This document shows, piece by piece, positions 44,852-54,295 of a stretch of DNA of 64,000 nucleotides. The number at the start of each line of letters is the position of its first letter. The stretch's first letter is position 1. Origin of the DNA: Flavobacteriales bacterium (GTDB lineage: Bacteria > Bacteroidota > Bacteroidia > Flavobacteriales_E > Vicingaceae); contig JACJZD010000001.1 of assembly GCA_020635795.1 (NCBI GenBank), positions 691,001 through 755,000 on the forward strand, read 5' to 3'. The notes beneath the pieces are model-generated. The model was not told the DNA's origin and made no database searches. It saw nothing but the letters and a program-made list of their open reading frames with translations. Position numbers and translations under genes: made by a program.

Positions 44852-44888
44852 CAAAAAAAAAGGAGTAAGAAAAAATCTCACTCCTTTT
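44852..44888 (-). terminator. intrinsic terminator of sppA
   Basis: A 9-bp stem AAAAGGAGT/ACTCCTTTT with a 13-base loop lies 21 bases beyond the sppA stop codon and is followed on the transcript by a U run from the A tract at 44853-44861. Confidence 0.8.
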
Positions 44889-44908
44889 AAACAACTAATT
44901 ATTAACTT

Positions 44909-46681
44909 CTAGTGAAAATCAATCTCATAAGGCATACGAGTCATGTAGCCAGATTGAGTTCCAATGGTTTGAACTTTTTGGTAATACTTGTAGTTTTCAC
45001 CCATGTAAGTTTTTAATATTTTAGCTTCAGCACCTTCCGATAAGCTAATTATAAATTGTTCAAATGGGTCTTTCAATTTTGGATAGTCAACTGTTTTGTA
45101 GTCGGTTAATTTTGCTAAGTCTTTAGCTATTGCAATGGCTTTGTCGATACCACCAATTTCATCAACCAATCCAATCTTTTTAGCATCTAAACCAGTCCAA
45201 ACTCTACCTTGTCCAATGTTGTCAATTTCTTCTTTACTCATTCCTCTTCCTTCACCTACTTTAGTGATAAAATCATCGTAAATTTTTTCTACACCAATTT
45301 GAATGATGTCTTTTTCCTCAGCAGTTAATGGTCTAAAAATGGTCATGATGTCGCCATGTTTATTGGTTTTAGCAACATCGAATGTAATACCTAGTTTATT
45401 ATTGAATAATCCTTGAGCATTCGGAATAACACCAAAAACACCTATTGAACCAGTAATTGTTTTTTCGCTTGCAACAATTTTATCGGCAGCACAAGCAATA
45501 TAATAACCACCAGAAGCAGCTACATCACCCATAGAAACCACTACAGGTTTTACTTTTTTAGCTAAAACAACCTCTCTCCACATTACATCCGAGGCTAAAG
45601 CACTTCCTCCAGGAGAATTTACTCTCAATACGATAGCCTTTACATTGTCATCTAAACGTGCTTCTCTAATGGCTTCAGATATCGTTTCAGAACCCATTGT
45701 TCCATCTTTGCTTTTCCCGCTGTTTATTTCACCACTTGCATAAACAATGGCAATTTCGTTTTTGCTTTTGTTTGCTTTGGCTTTTGCGTTGCTGTATTTT
45801 CTTAACGAAATGTAGTTGATGTCGTTGTAGCTAGCAGCACCCGTTTTTGCTTTTAATTCTTCTAAAACTTCATCTTTAAACATTTTTTTATCTACAAAAC
45901 CAAATTTAATGGCATCATCAGCAGTTTGAATTTTAATGTCATCGGCAATAGCATTTAATTCTTCAATTGAAATTTTTCTGCTTTCCGAAATGTCTTTTAA
46001 CATACTACCCCATGCAGTAGATAAAATTAAATTCATTTGTTCTCTGTTCGAATCACTCATCTTGTCTAACATAAAAGGCTCAACTGCACTTTTAAATTTA
46101 CCGTGACGAATAATTTGCATTTCTACATCTAATTTTTCCAAAGCATTTTTGAAAAACATCAATTGAGTAGCTAAACCTCTCATTTCAACTAACCCAGCTG
46201 GGTTTACATATATTTTATCTGACAACGAAGCCAAATAATAAGTGCTTTGTGTGTAAACTTCAGAATAACTCATGATCCATTTTCCTGATTTTTTAAAATC
46301 TTTTAATGCATTTCTAATTTCTTCAATAGAAGCCATACCTGTTCTCATTGAAGTTAAATCTAAATAGATACCTTTAATTCTATCGTCGGTTTTTGCTTTT
46401 TCAATATTGGTTAAGATTAAATCTAGCCCTAAGTTTTCTTGAGCTTCGAAAGTCGAAAAATCAATGTTTTCGAACGGATTATTTGAAGTACGATCTTTTA
46501 TTTCGTAATCAAATTTTAAGTGTAACACGGAGTTTTCTTTCACATCAACTTTCTTTTCTGTTGAAGAAGTTGCTGAAGAGATAAGTGTACCAATTACAGC
46601 AATAAAAATTATCATTGCTATAAAAAAGGTTACAAGCATGGCAAGCATACTTGCGAACATCATTTTAAAAAATTGTTTCAT
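44909..46681 (-). CDS. sppA: signal peptide peptidase SppA, 67-kDa type
   Basis: This 590-residue tandem-domain serine protease has an N-terminal membrane helix (about 10-36). The catalytic Lys sits in the first domain (IIRHGKFKSAVEPF) and the catalytic Ser in the second (SMGDVAASGGYYIACAAD), with LRVNSPGGSALASDVMWREV just before. SppA degrades cleaved signal peptides at the inner membrane. It is monocistronic; TACTTTTG (46719-46712) may be a -7 element. Confidence 0.96.
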   Translation of the reverse strand: MKQFFKMMFASMLAMLVTFFIAMIIFIAVIGTLISSATSSTEKKVDVKENSVLHLKFDYEIKDRTSNNPFENIDFSTFEAQENLGLDLILTNIEKAKTDDRIKGIYLDLTSMRTGMASIEEIRNALKDFKKSGKWIMSYSEVYTQSTYYLASLSDKIYVNPAGLVEMRGLATQLMFFKNALEKLDVEMQIIRHGKFKSAVEPFMLDKMSDSNREQMNLILSTAWGSMLKDISESRKISIEELNAIADDIKIQTADDAIKFGFVDKKMFKDEVLEELKAKTGAASYNDINYISLRKYSNAKAKANKSKNEIAIVYASGEINSGKSKDGTMGSETISEAIREARLDDNVKAIVLRVNSPGGSALASDVMWREVVLAKKVKPVVVSMGDVAASGGYYIACAADKIVASEKTITGSIGVFGVIPNAQGLFNNKLGITFDVAKTNKHGDIMTIFRPLTAEEKDIIQIGVEKIYDDFITKVGEGRGMSKEEIDNIGQGRVWTGLDAKKIGLVDEIGGIDKAIAIAKDLAKLTDYKTVDYPKLKDPFEQFIISLSEGAEAKILKTYMGENYKYYQKVQTIGTQSGYMTRMPYEIDFH

Positions 46682-46824
46682 AATATTATTTGGTTAAAGT
46701 ATTTACTTTTACAAAAGTAGAACATGTAAATGTGATTAGAGTGTACAAATACACCAGTGGTAAATGTTGTATGATGAGTGGTTTGGAGAGTCGGAAGACG
46801 GAAATTTGAAGTTAAAAGTATAAA

Positions 46825-47316
46825 ATGAACAAGTTAATATTAGGTTTAGGAGGAAACGAGGGAAATGTTTTGGAAACATTCCAAAAAGTTGAGCATCTTA
46901 TTAAAAATAATGTAGGTGAGATTTTAAAACATTCATCAACGTATCAGACAACTGCATGGGGCAATACTAATCAACCCGATTTTTTAAATAAAGTAATTGA
47001 AGTTGAAACCAACTTAACGGTGCAGGATTGTTTAAAGCGAGTGTTAGAGATTGAGCATAAATTGGGTAGGGTAAGAACTGAACAAAAATGGACTGCAAGA
47101 ACTATTGATATTGATATCCTTTTTTATAACGATGATATTCTAAAACAAGAAGACTTGGTGGTTCCTCATCCTTATTTACAGGAAAGAAAGTTTGTATTAA
47201 TTCCATTGCATGAAATACACCCAGATTTTGTACACCCCTCTCTAAATAAAACAGTTCACGAATTATATTTAGATTGTAATGATACCCTAGAAATTAAAAT
47301 GGTATTAAAAAGCTAA
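46825..47316 (+). CDS. folK: 2-amino-4-hydroxy-6-hydroxymethyldihydropteridine diphosphokinase
   Basis: This 163-residue HPPK has LGLGGNEGNVLETFQKVEHL, TTAWGNTNQPDFLNKVIEVE, RTEQKWTARTIDIDILFYND and VPHPYLQERKFVLIPLHE, the complete set of ATP- and pterin-binding segments. It transfers pyrophosphate from ATP to hydroxymethyl-dihydropterin in folate synthesis. It is divergent from sppA. The upstream region contains an AGTCGGAAGACGGAA stretch like that at 54240. Confidence 0.97.
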   Translation: MNKLILGLGGNEGNVLETFQKVEHLIKNNVGEILKHSSTYQTTAWGNTNQPDFLNKVIEVETNLTVQDCLKRVLEIEHKLGRVRTEQKWTARTIDIDILFYNDDILKQEDLVVPHPYLQERKFVLIPLHEIHPDFVHPSLNKTVHELYLDCNDTLEIKMVLKS

Positions 47317-47421
47317 TAGTCATTATAATATATAGCCAAAAATTTTTTTTAATTAAAAGTATTGATTATTATTGCAGTTCTAAAAACTAAACTAGATTTT
47401 AAAGAAAAATTCTATAAAAAG

Positions 47422-49143
47422 ATGAAAAACCAAAACACTAAATTATTGGCTTTAGCAGTTGCAACTTCAACTGTTTTCATAGCATGTAATCCTTTGTCTA
47501 AAATGATAAAAAGACAAAATGAAGTTAATTTTGCATTAACGCCTAATCCAGTTGAAATGCATGGGGATTCTATCGCAGTTGCTTTAACTGGTAGCTTTCC
47601 AACAAAATATTTTAACAAAAAAGTATCTGCAGTAATTACTCCAGTAATTAAGTATGATGGTGGAGAAGAAGCTTTTGCTCCATTAAAATTAAAAGGAGAG
47701 GTTTCTGAAGAAGAAGGAGCAGTAATTAACTACGAAAAAGGTGGTTCTTTCTCTCACTCTGCTACTATCCCATATAAAGATGGAATGCATAATGCTACTG
47801 TAGAATTAAGAGTTGATGGTAAATACAAAACTCAAACGAAAAGTTTAGATCCTAGAAAAGTTGCTGATGGAACTATCATCACTCCTAAATTGGTTATGTC
47901 TGCTGATAAAGCAATTATTGCTAAAGATAATTTCAAAAAATTTGAATTAAAAGATAACAAAGTGGTGATTAACTACTTGGTTAACAATTCAACTGTTAGA
48001 GGTTCTGAAATGTCGGATAAAGATGTGAAAGAATTGGTTAACAATTTGAAAATGTGGTCGAAAGACGTGAAAATGGAAGTGAATGGTGTTGTAGTTGATG
48101 CTTACGCTTCTCCAGAAGGTGAAATTTCTAAAAATGACAACTTAGCTAACGAAAGAGCTGCTTCTGCTGATAAAGCGATGGCTGGAGCTTTCAAATCTGC
48201 TAAAATTGCAATGCCAGCTACTGCATCTCAATTAAATGGTAAAGGTGAAGACTGGGCTGGTTTTAAAAACTTAATGACTGCTTCTGATATTAAAGACAAA
48301 GAATTAATCATTAGAGTTTTAGAAACCTATTCTGATTTAACTAAAAGAGAAGAAGAAATTAAAAATTTAGCTGCTACTTATACTGAAGTTGCTAAAAAAG
48401 TATTACCTGAATTAAGAAGATCAGAAGTTAATGTTGTAATGAAAAAACATAACTTAACTGATGATGAATTAAAAACGTTGGTTGATACTAAAATTGATTC
48501 TTTAGATGCTGAACAAATGATGTATGCTTCTACTTTGTATACTGATGATGCTAAAAAAGAATCTATCTACAAAAGTTTTGCTGCTAAATTTACTAACGAT
48601 TGGAGAGGAGCCAATAATTTAGGTTTCTTATACATTGCTCAAAACAAAGTTGCTGATGCAAAAGCTCAGTTTGAAAAAGCTGCTGGTTTATCTCCAAACA
48701 ATGCTATTGTTAACAATAACTTAGGTGTTTGCGAAAGGTTAAATGGTAACAACGATGCTGCAATGGCTTTCTACGATAAAGCTGCTGGTGCTGGTACTAC
48801 TGAAGTTAATGAAAACAAAGGTATTATCTACATCATAAAAGGTGATTATAACTCAGCTAAATCTAGCTACTCAGGTGTTAATTCATTTAATGCTGCTTTA
48901 GCTAACTTATTAGCTGGTAACAATGCAATTGCTGCTACTATCGATGGTTCTAACGATAAAGACGAAGCTTTATCTTACTACTTAAAAGCTATCGCTGGTG
49001 CACGTTCAAACGACAAAAACATGTTAGTAAACAACTTAAAATCTGCTACTGCTAAAGATGCTGGTTTAAAAGCTAAAGCTAAAACTGACGCAGAATTCAT
49101 CAAATTTAGAGATGATGCTGAGTTTCAAGCTGCTGTTAACTAA
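47422..49143 (+). CDS. abundant TPR lipoprotein with OmpA-like segment
   Basis: I start at ATG 47422 (573 residues) because MKNQNTKLLALAVATSTVF then IAC is a lipoprotein signal with the acylated Cys22. The frame upstream to 47362 adds no signal. After a beta-rich N-terminal region comes a segment VDAYASPEGEISKNDNLANE then RAASADKA resembling OmpA-C/PorE-type domains (about 250-290). Tetratricopeptide repeats follow (about 420-500, GFLYIAQNKVADAKAQFEKA). Codon use is strongly biased (GCT, AAA, GAT), suggesting high expression. It is probably an outer-membrane lipoprotein bound to the cell wall; exact role unknown. Confidence 0.8.
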   Translation: MKNQNTKLLALAVATSTVFIACNPLSKMIKRQNEVNFALTPNPVEMHGDSIAVALTGSFPTKYFNKKVSAVITPVIKYDGGEEAFAPLKLKGEVSEEEGAVINYEKGGSFSHSATIPYKDGMHNATVELRVDGKYKTQTKSLDPRKVADGTIITPKLVMSADKAIIAKDNFKKFELKDNKVVINYLVNNSTVRGSEMSDKDVKELVNNLKMWSKDVKMEVNGVVVDAYASPEGEISKNDNLANERAASADKAMAGAFKSAKIAMPATASQLNGKGEDWAGFKNLMTASDIKDKELIIRVLETYSDLTKREEEIKNLAATYTEVAKKVLPELRRSEVNVVMKKHNLTDDELKTLVDTKIDSLDAEQMMYASTLYTDDAKKESIYKSFAAKFTNDWRGANNLGFLYIAQNKVADAKAQFEKAAGLSPNNAIVNNNLGVCERLNGNNDAAMAFYDKAAGAGTTEVNENKGIIYIIKGDYNSAKSSYSGVNSFNAALANLLAGNNAIAATIDGSNDKDEALSYYLKAIAGARSNDKNMLVNNLKSATAKDAGLKAKAKTDAEFIKFRDDAEFQAAVN

Positions 49144-49163
49144 TACATAACTTATACAGTAAT

Positions 49164-49194
49164 AAAAAAGTCCTGCACATTGCGGGACTTTTTT
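49164..49194 (+). terminator. intrinsic terminator of the TPR lipoprotein gene
   Basis: The hairpin AAAAAAGTCCTGC-ACATT-GCGGGACTTTTTT (one G-T pair) starts 20 bases after the stop codon and ends in a T run. Confidence 0.88.
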
Positions 49195-49239
49195 ATTTAT
49201 ATTTGGTTTGTAGAAATGCCAATGGAAAATTTATATAGT

Positions 49240-49470
49240 ATGAATAAAATTATTTTAATACTACTTTCTGGACTTATTGCAATAGTAACTTCGTATTTTT
49301 TTATTTCTGGAATCTATATTTTTATATATGGGGCTATTCAAATATCTGGAATATCAAATTCATATCATGGCGATATAATGAATGTTTTTTCAGGGTTAAT
49401 TCTGATTATTCTTTGGATTATATTTTACAAAATTTTATATAACAGAACAAGAAAAGATCAATCTACCTAA
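49240..49470 (+). CDS. small two-helix membrane protein, unknown
   Basis: This 76-residue protein starts at ATG 49240 (MNKIILILLSGLIAIVTSYF); an earlier frame start would lie within the terminator. Two predicted helices (about 3-33 and 45-66) and a basic tail (NRTRKDQST) are all that can be seen. I recognise no family. Its 3' end overlaps the truncated TrmH remnant on the other strand by 8 bp. It could be a real small protein or a leftover open frame. Confidence 0.45.
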   Translation: MNKIILILLSGLIAIVTSYFFISGIYIFIYGAIQISGISNSYHGDIMNVFSGLILIILWIIFYKILYNRTRKDQST

Positions 49471-49554
49471 ACTGTTTCTGTAATTCCCAAACTACAATTC
49501 CTGTGCTTACAGCTATGTTTAAGGAGTGTTTGGTGCCATATTGAGGTATTCTAT
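49463..49554 (-). pseudogene. truncated 3' end of a TrmH-family methyltransferase gene
   Basis: On the minus strand this encodes QYGTKHSLNIAVSTGIVVWE and then LQKQFR and a stop. It matches the last residues of the intact gene at 50688 (WEIQKEYKSINEV at the end). 70 of 80 bases align and most differences are silent, so it came from a functional relative. No 5' part remains. Confidence 0.8.
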
Positions 49555-49638
49555 ATTATTTCAGAGATTTGGTTTTTCTGATATTTTATGGAAGATATTT
49601 ATTAACCAAGATCATGATAGATGGAGAATAAATTGATT

Positions 49639-50607
49639 TTACTCTTTGAATAATTTATAATATTCTAAATGATTTTTTTCGTCTCTTATTTTGATAAAAT
49701 AAATTCCAGATGAAAAGTTTGATAAATTAATAATGGTATTAATTTCATGGATTGGCTCATTGATTAATTCTTTGCCTTTTATATCAAAAATCTGAAAATG
49801 TCCATTCACAAGATCTTTTGTTTTAAGAACAAAGTTATTCTTAAAAGGATTAGGGCATATAGTATAATTTGATAAAATATTTGTATGATTTATTCCAGTA
49901 AAAAGTGGATTTTGGGAAATATTAAAAACCCTCCCAGCATCAGGAGATCCAGTTAATGCACAATAACTTGGTTGAGTCATATCTACCCAATAACTATTTG
50001 GTATTGATTGATTACTACAAATGTATACGCCATAATTTCCATAACATTTAAACGATACAAAAACGCCCTGATAAGGAAATAATACTTGATTAGTATTTGT
50101 AGGACCATAATGAATTTCAATATGTTTGTCATTTTCAAATAACCAAATCTGATAACTTGCAAATGTAGAGGGATCAGTGTTAAACCAAGAAACAAAACCA
50201 GCATTTAACCATTCAATTTTCATTATCTGATTTCCAGGTGTACCAGATAATTCATAATTAATTGGTGATAAACTTGAAGAAGTTCCTTTATCAATCAATA
50301 GGGACCCATTTGATCCACCAACAACCGTCCAATAACCATTTAGAATAAAGACATTATTGTTAAAACTAATTCCTCGAGCGGCAACTACTTGGATTGAGTT
50401 AATAGGAGTGCCATTAATTTCAAAATTAAAATTTGAAATAGGAATAGTATACGTTGAATCAACAGTCCAGACGTTATTGTTATTTAACGAAATTGGTGAT
50501 GTTAAATTATTAAATGGTGAAGTAGTACTAATTACAGTATACGGCCATTGACAGGATCCACTACTATAAGTAAAAATTACTAATAAAGTTAAGATAGAAT
50601 ACTTCAT
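49639..50607 (-). CDS. T9SS-secreted beta-rich protein
   Basis: This 322-residue protein has a signal peptide (MKYSILTLLVIFTYSSGSCQ), a beta-sandwich region of about 220 residues of the same style as the N-terminal module of the 21850 protein (IMKIEWLNAGFVSWFN, HIEIHYGPTN), and a T9SS type A sorting domain in the last 75 residues (YTICPNPFKNNFVLKTKD to the end). No catalytic motif is seen; a surface or secreted binding protein is likely. The gene sits between the intact TrmH-family gene and a truncated copy of its 3' end, which suggests arrival by recombination. Confidence 0.82.
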   Translation of the reverse strand: MKYSILTLLVIFTYSSGSCQWPYTVISTTSPFNNLTSPISLNNNNVWTVDSTYTIPISNFNFEINGTPINSIQVVAARGISFNNNVFILNGYWTVVGGSNGSLLIDKGTSSSLSPINYELSGTPGNQIMKIEWLNAGFVSWFNTDPSTFASYQIWLFENDKHIEIHYGPTNTNQVLFPYQGVFVSFKCYGNYGVYICSNQSIPNSYWVDMTQPSYCALTGSPDAGRVFNISQNPLFTGINHTNILSNYTICPNPFKNNFVLKTKDLVNGHFQIFDIKGKELINEPIHEINTIINLSNFSSGIYFIKIRDEKNHLEYYKLFKE

Positions 50608-50687
50608 TTTATTTATGATTGCGCATATACTAACAAATTTAGTAAATTAATTGGCTACTGAGTAAAATATTATAATTAAGGATTGTG

Positions 50688-51233
50688 TTAAACTTCATTT
50701 ATAGATTTGTATTCTTTCTGTATTTCCCAAACTACAATTCCTGTACTAACGGCTATGTTTAAAGAGTGTTTAGTGCCGTATTGTGGTATTTCTATTACTA
50801 CGTCGCTTTGGTTAATTACGGCTTGTTCTACACCGTTTACTTCGTTGCCAAAAATTAAGGCCCATTTTTCAGTTGGTTTAACTTTAAACTCATGTAATAG
50901 CGTGCTGTTTTCGGTTTGTTCTATAGAAGCAATTTGGTAGCCATTTTGTTTTAATTCGGTAATGGCTTCAAGAGTGGTAGTGGTGTGTCTCCAAGTTACT
51001 GTTTCAGTAGCTCCTAAAGCTGTTTTTTGTATATCTCGGTGTGGTGGAGTGGCAGTTATCCCGCACAAGTATATGGCTTCAATTAAAAAGGCATCAGCCG
51101 TTCTAAAAACCGAACCAATGTTGTTTAAACTCCTAATGTTGTCTAAAACAATTACAATTGGCGTTTTGTCGGTTTCTTTAAACTCATGGTTCGAAATTCG
51201 GTTGAGCTCGTCGTTTTGTAATTTTTTGTACAT
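50688..51233 (-). CDS. TrmH/SpoU family RNA methyltransferase
   Basis: I start at ATG 51233 (181 residues, MYKKLQNDELNRISNHEFK). The frame to 51293 would read through a palindromic element. It is a SPOUT methyltransferase: motif 1 IVLDNIRSLNNIGSVFRTAD, motif 2 ALIFGNEVNGVEQAVI and motif 3 EIPQYGTKHSLNIAVSTGIV are complete. It would 2'-O-methylate a ribose in tRNA or rRNA; the site cannot be deduced. It has no companion genes. Confidence 0.93.
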   Translation of the reverse strand: MYKKLQNDELNRISNHEFKETDKTPIVIVLDNIRSLNNIGSVFRTADAFLIEAIYLCGITATPPHRDIQKTALGATETVTWRHTTTTLEAITELKQNGYQIASIEQTENSTLLHEFKVKPTEKWALIFGNEVNGVEQAVINQSDVVIEIPQYGTKHSLNIAVSTGIVVWEIQKEYKSINEV

Positions 51234-51276
51234 GGTAATAAAATATGAGGCAAATAAACTACATAAAACAGTATTT

Positions 51277-51436
51277 TTAAACCACATAGGCACATAGTTT
51301 TAAACAATAAGAATGAAGGTTAAACAATTTAAAAAAGCTTCACAGTAGATTTTCTCCCGAATATATCGGGAGAACTATGTTGTTCTACTTAGTTGTTTAT
51401 CAAAATATCAAAACAACTATATGTCTATGTGGTTAA
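51277..51436. repeat. 160-bp nested palindromic element (MITE-like)
   Basis: Outer arms TTAAACCACATAGGCACATAG and CTATATGTCTATGTGGTTAA are inverted and lie about 115 bp apart. Inside is a perfect 9-bp hairpin TTCTCCCGA-ATATA-TCGGGAGAA (51352-51374). The element occupies most of the 377-bp space between the TrmH-family and mutS genes; 51437-51610 shows nothing else. It carries no coding sequence. Confidence 0.75.
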
Positions 51437-51610
51437 TTTTTTTAATGATGAAAACCTTTATCAATTTCATAAGTAGATTACGGGTCGATCCTATAATGAC
51501 GAAACCTATCAACAATTGCTCAATTTCTGTTTAAAACTATTGCTTAAAAAGCAATCAATTTTTTAGGCATTACAGTAAGTTTGTGTAAACCCGAAAAAAT
51601 ACTCGTTTAC

Positions 51611-54235
51611 GTGTCGAAAACCGCAGAAAAGGAAACCCCATTAATGAAACAATACAATGCAATTAAGGCGAAATATCCTGATGCCTTGTTGTTGTTTAGG
51701 GTGGGCGATTTTTACGAAACATTCGGTGAAGACGCCATAAAAACCGCTAACATTGTTGGTATTGTATTAACCTCACGTAACAACGGAGGTTCAAAGCTTG
51801 AATTGGCTGGTTTTCCACACCATTCGTTAAACACGTATTTACCTAAATTGGTCCGTGCAGGTTTGCGTGTTGCTATTTGCGACCAACTGGAAGCGCCAAG
51901 TAAAGAGAAGAAAATTGTAAAACGTGGAGTAACTGAATTGGTTACTCCTGGTGTTACATTTAACGACCAAATCCTCGACCATAAAAGCAATAACTTTTTA
52001 GCAGCGGTGCATTTCGATAAAAAAACGGCAGGAGTATCGTTTTTAGATATTTCAACAGGAGAGTTTTTGGTGGCACAAGGCGATTTTGAATACATTGATA
52101 AATTGCTGCACGGCTTTAAACCTACCGAAGTACTTTTTCAGCGTAACAACAAAAAGCAATTTTTAGAAACTTTTGGTAGCCAGTTTTACACTTTTTGTTT
52201 AGACGACTGGGCGTTTACCGAAGATTTTGGACGAGAGCTTTTACAAAAACACTTTCAAACCAATTCGTTAAAAGGGTTTGGTATTGAAGATTTACCTTTT
52301 GCAGTTGCTGCTGCTGGTGCTGCTTTACATTATTTGTCGGATACCCAACACGATAAAATACAACACATTACCAGTTTATCGAGAATTGAAGAAGACAAAT
52401 ACGTTTGGCTCGACCGGTTTACCATTCGAAATTTGGAATTGATTTATTCGCCCAACGAAAATGCCAAAACTTTGGTAGATGTGTTGGATAGAACCATTTC
52501 ACCCATGGGAGCGAGAATGCTCAAGCGTTGGGTAACTTTGCCTTTAAAAGAACTAAAACCGATACACGATAGGCTGGCAGTGGTTAGCGAATTGGTGTGT
52601 AATCAAGAGTTAAACACGCAACTAACCAAACAAATTGGATTAATTGGCGATTTAGAGCGATTGATTTCGAAGGTTGCTACAGCTCGAATTCATCCGCGTG
52701 AAGTGGTTCAATTGAGGTATGCATTGGAGGCTATTGAGCCTATTAAACAATTTTGTATAGCTAGTAATAATGAGTCGTTACAAAAAATTGGAGATCGATT
52801 AAACCCTTGTACACTTATAAAAGATAAAATTGCTCAACAAATTAAAGTTGACCCACCTGTTTTGATTAGCAAAGGCGATGTCATTAACGATGGGGTAAAC
52901 GCTGAGCTGGATGATTTACGAAAAATTTTAAATTCAGGTAAGGATGCCTTGATGGATATTCAAGAACGTGAAATTGAAAATACGGGAATACCGAGTTTAA
53001 AAATTTCGTTTAACAATGTTTATGGCTATTATATTGAGGTTAGAAATACCCACAAAGATAAAGTACCAGAAAATTGGATTAGAAAACAAACCTTGACCCA
53101 GGCAGAACGATACATTACAGAGGAATTAAAAATATACGAAGACAAAATTTTAGGTGCTGATGAAAAAATTCTGCAACTGGAAACGCAGTTGTTTAACGAT
53201 TTGGTGCTTGGTTTAGCTGATTATATTGCTCCAATACAATTAAACGCAGTGCTAATTGCTCAATTGGATTGTTTGTTGTCGTTTGCTAACATTGCCCTTG
53301 AAAACAATTATACCAAGCCTGAATTAAACAATACAAAAGCCATTGATATTACAGATGGGCGACATCCAGTTATTGAAAAGCAGTTGCCTATTGGCGAGGA
53401 GTACGTTGCGAACAACATTTATTTGGATGATAAATCGCAACAAATCATTATGATTACTGGTCCAAACATGAGTGGTAAGTCTGCGCTGTTGAGACAAACG
53501 GCTTTAATTACTCTGATGGCTCAAATAGGTAGTTTTGTACCCGCAAAACATGCTAAAATTGGTTTGGTTGACAAGATTTTTACTAGAGTAGGTGCGTCGG
53601 ATAACATTTCTCAAGGCGAATCGACCTTTATGGTGGAAATGAACGAAACAGCAAGCATATTAAATAATTTATCAGACAGAAGTTTGATTTTGTTGGATGA
53701 GATTGGAAGAGGAACGAGCACTTATGATGGTATTTCTATTGCTTGGAGCATAGCCGAATATTTACACGAACACCCAACAGCAAAAGCCAAGACCTTGTTT
53801 GCCACGCATTATCACGAGTTAAACGAAATGACCAACACTTTTAAACGCATCAAAAACTTTAATGTGTCGGTTAAGGAAATCAATAACAAAATTATCTTTT
53901 TAAGAAAGTTGGTGGAGGGTGGAAGTAACCACAGTTTCGGTATTCATGTGGCAAAAATGGCTGGTATGCCTAAACCCATGTTGGATAGAGCACATCAAGT
54001 ATTGGCTCAACTTGAAGCATCGCATGCTGGACAAGCAGCTCCAGAAAACAAAAAAAGCAATAAAAAAGCTATGCCAACAGTAAATGTTGATGATTTACAA
54101 TTGAGTTTTTTCCAGCTCGATGATCCGGTTTTAGAAAACATCAAAGAAGAATTAATCAATATTGATATTAATACGCTTACGCCAGTTGAAGCCTTAATGA
54201 AATTGAATGAGATTAAGAAAATGGTGGGAGGGTAA
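51611..54235 (+). CDS. mutS: DNA mismatch repair protein MutS
   Basis: This MutS has 874 residues from GTG 51611, reading VSKTAEKETPLMKQYNAIK; the frame to TTG 51581 adds ten residues without family match. The mismatch-contacting F-x-E is in LFRVGDFYETFGED. The connector and lever regions follow, and the ATPase has Walker A MITGPNMSGKSALLRQ (about 615-630), DNISQGESTFMVEM and Walker B LILLDEIGRGTSTYDG. A short C-terminal tail ends in LTPVEALMKLNEIKKM, the tetramerisation-type segment. Complete and canonical. Confidence 0.98.
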   Translation: MSKTAEKETPLMKQYNAIKAKYPDALLLFRVGDFYETFGEDAIKTANIVGIVLTSRNNGGSKLELAGFPHHSLNTYLPKLVRAGLRVAICDQLEAPSKEKKIVKRGVTELVTPGVTFNDQILDHKSNNFLAAVHFDKKTAGVSFLDISTGEFLVAQGDFEYIDKLLHGFKPTEVLFQRNNKKQFLETFGSQFYTFCLDDWAFTEDFGRELLQKHFQTNSLKGFGIEDLPFAVAAAGAALHYLSDTQHDKIQHITSLSRIEEDKYVWLDRFTIRNLELIYSPNENAKTLVDVLDRTISPMGARMLKRWVTLPLKELKPIHDRLAVVSELVCNQELNTQLTKQIGLIGDLERLISKVATARIHPREVVQLRYALEAIEPIKQFCIASNNESLQKIGDRLNPCTLIKDKIAQQIKVDPPVLISKGDVINDGVNAELDDLRKILNSGKDALMDIQEREIENTGIPSLKISFNNVYGYYIEVRNTHKDKVPENWIRKQTLTQAERYITEELKIYEDKILGADEKILQLETQLFNDLVLGLADYIAPIQLNAVLIAQLDCLLSFANIALENNYTKPELNNTKAIDITDGRHPVIEKQLPIGEEYVANNIYLDDKSQQIIMITGPNMSGKSALLRQTALITLMAQIGSFVPAKHAKIGLVDKIFTRVGASDNISQGESTFMVEMNETASILNNLSDRSLILLDEIGRGTSTYDGISIAWSIAEYLHEHPTAKAKTLFATHYHELNEMTNTFKRIKNFNVSVKEINNKIIFLRKLVEGGSNHSFGIHVAKMAGMPKPMLDRAHQVLAQLEASHAGQAAPENKKSNKKAMPTVNVDDLQLSFFQLDDPVLENIKEELINIDINTLTPVEALMKLNEIKKMVGG

Positions 54236-54295
54236 AGGAGGAAGTCCGAAGACCGAAGATGGAAGACGGCAGTTTGCAGTTCACACTTTTTTTCT

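Noticed and set aside
49180..49239. Upstream extension of the small membrane protein
   Set aside because: The start would fall inside the terminator hairpin of the preceding gene.
51234..51293. Longer start of the TrmH-family gene
   Set aside because: The extra residues come from the arm of a palindromic element and do not resemble the family N-terminus.
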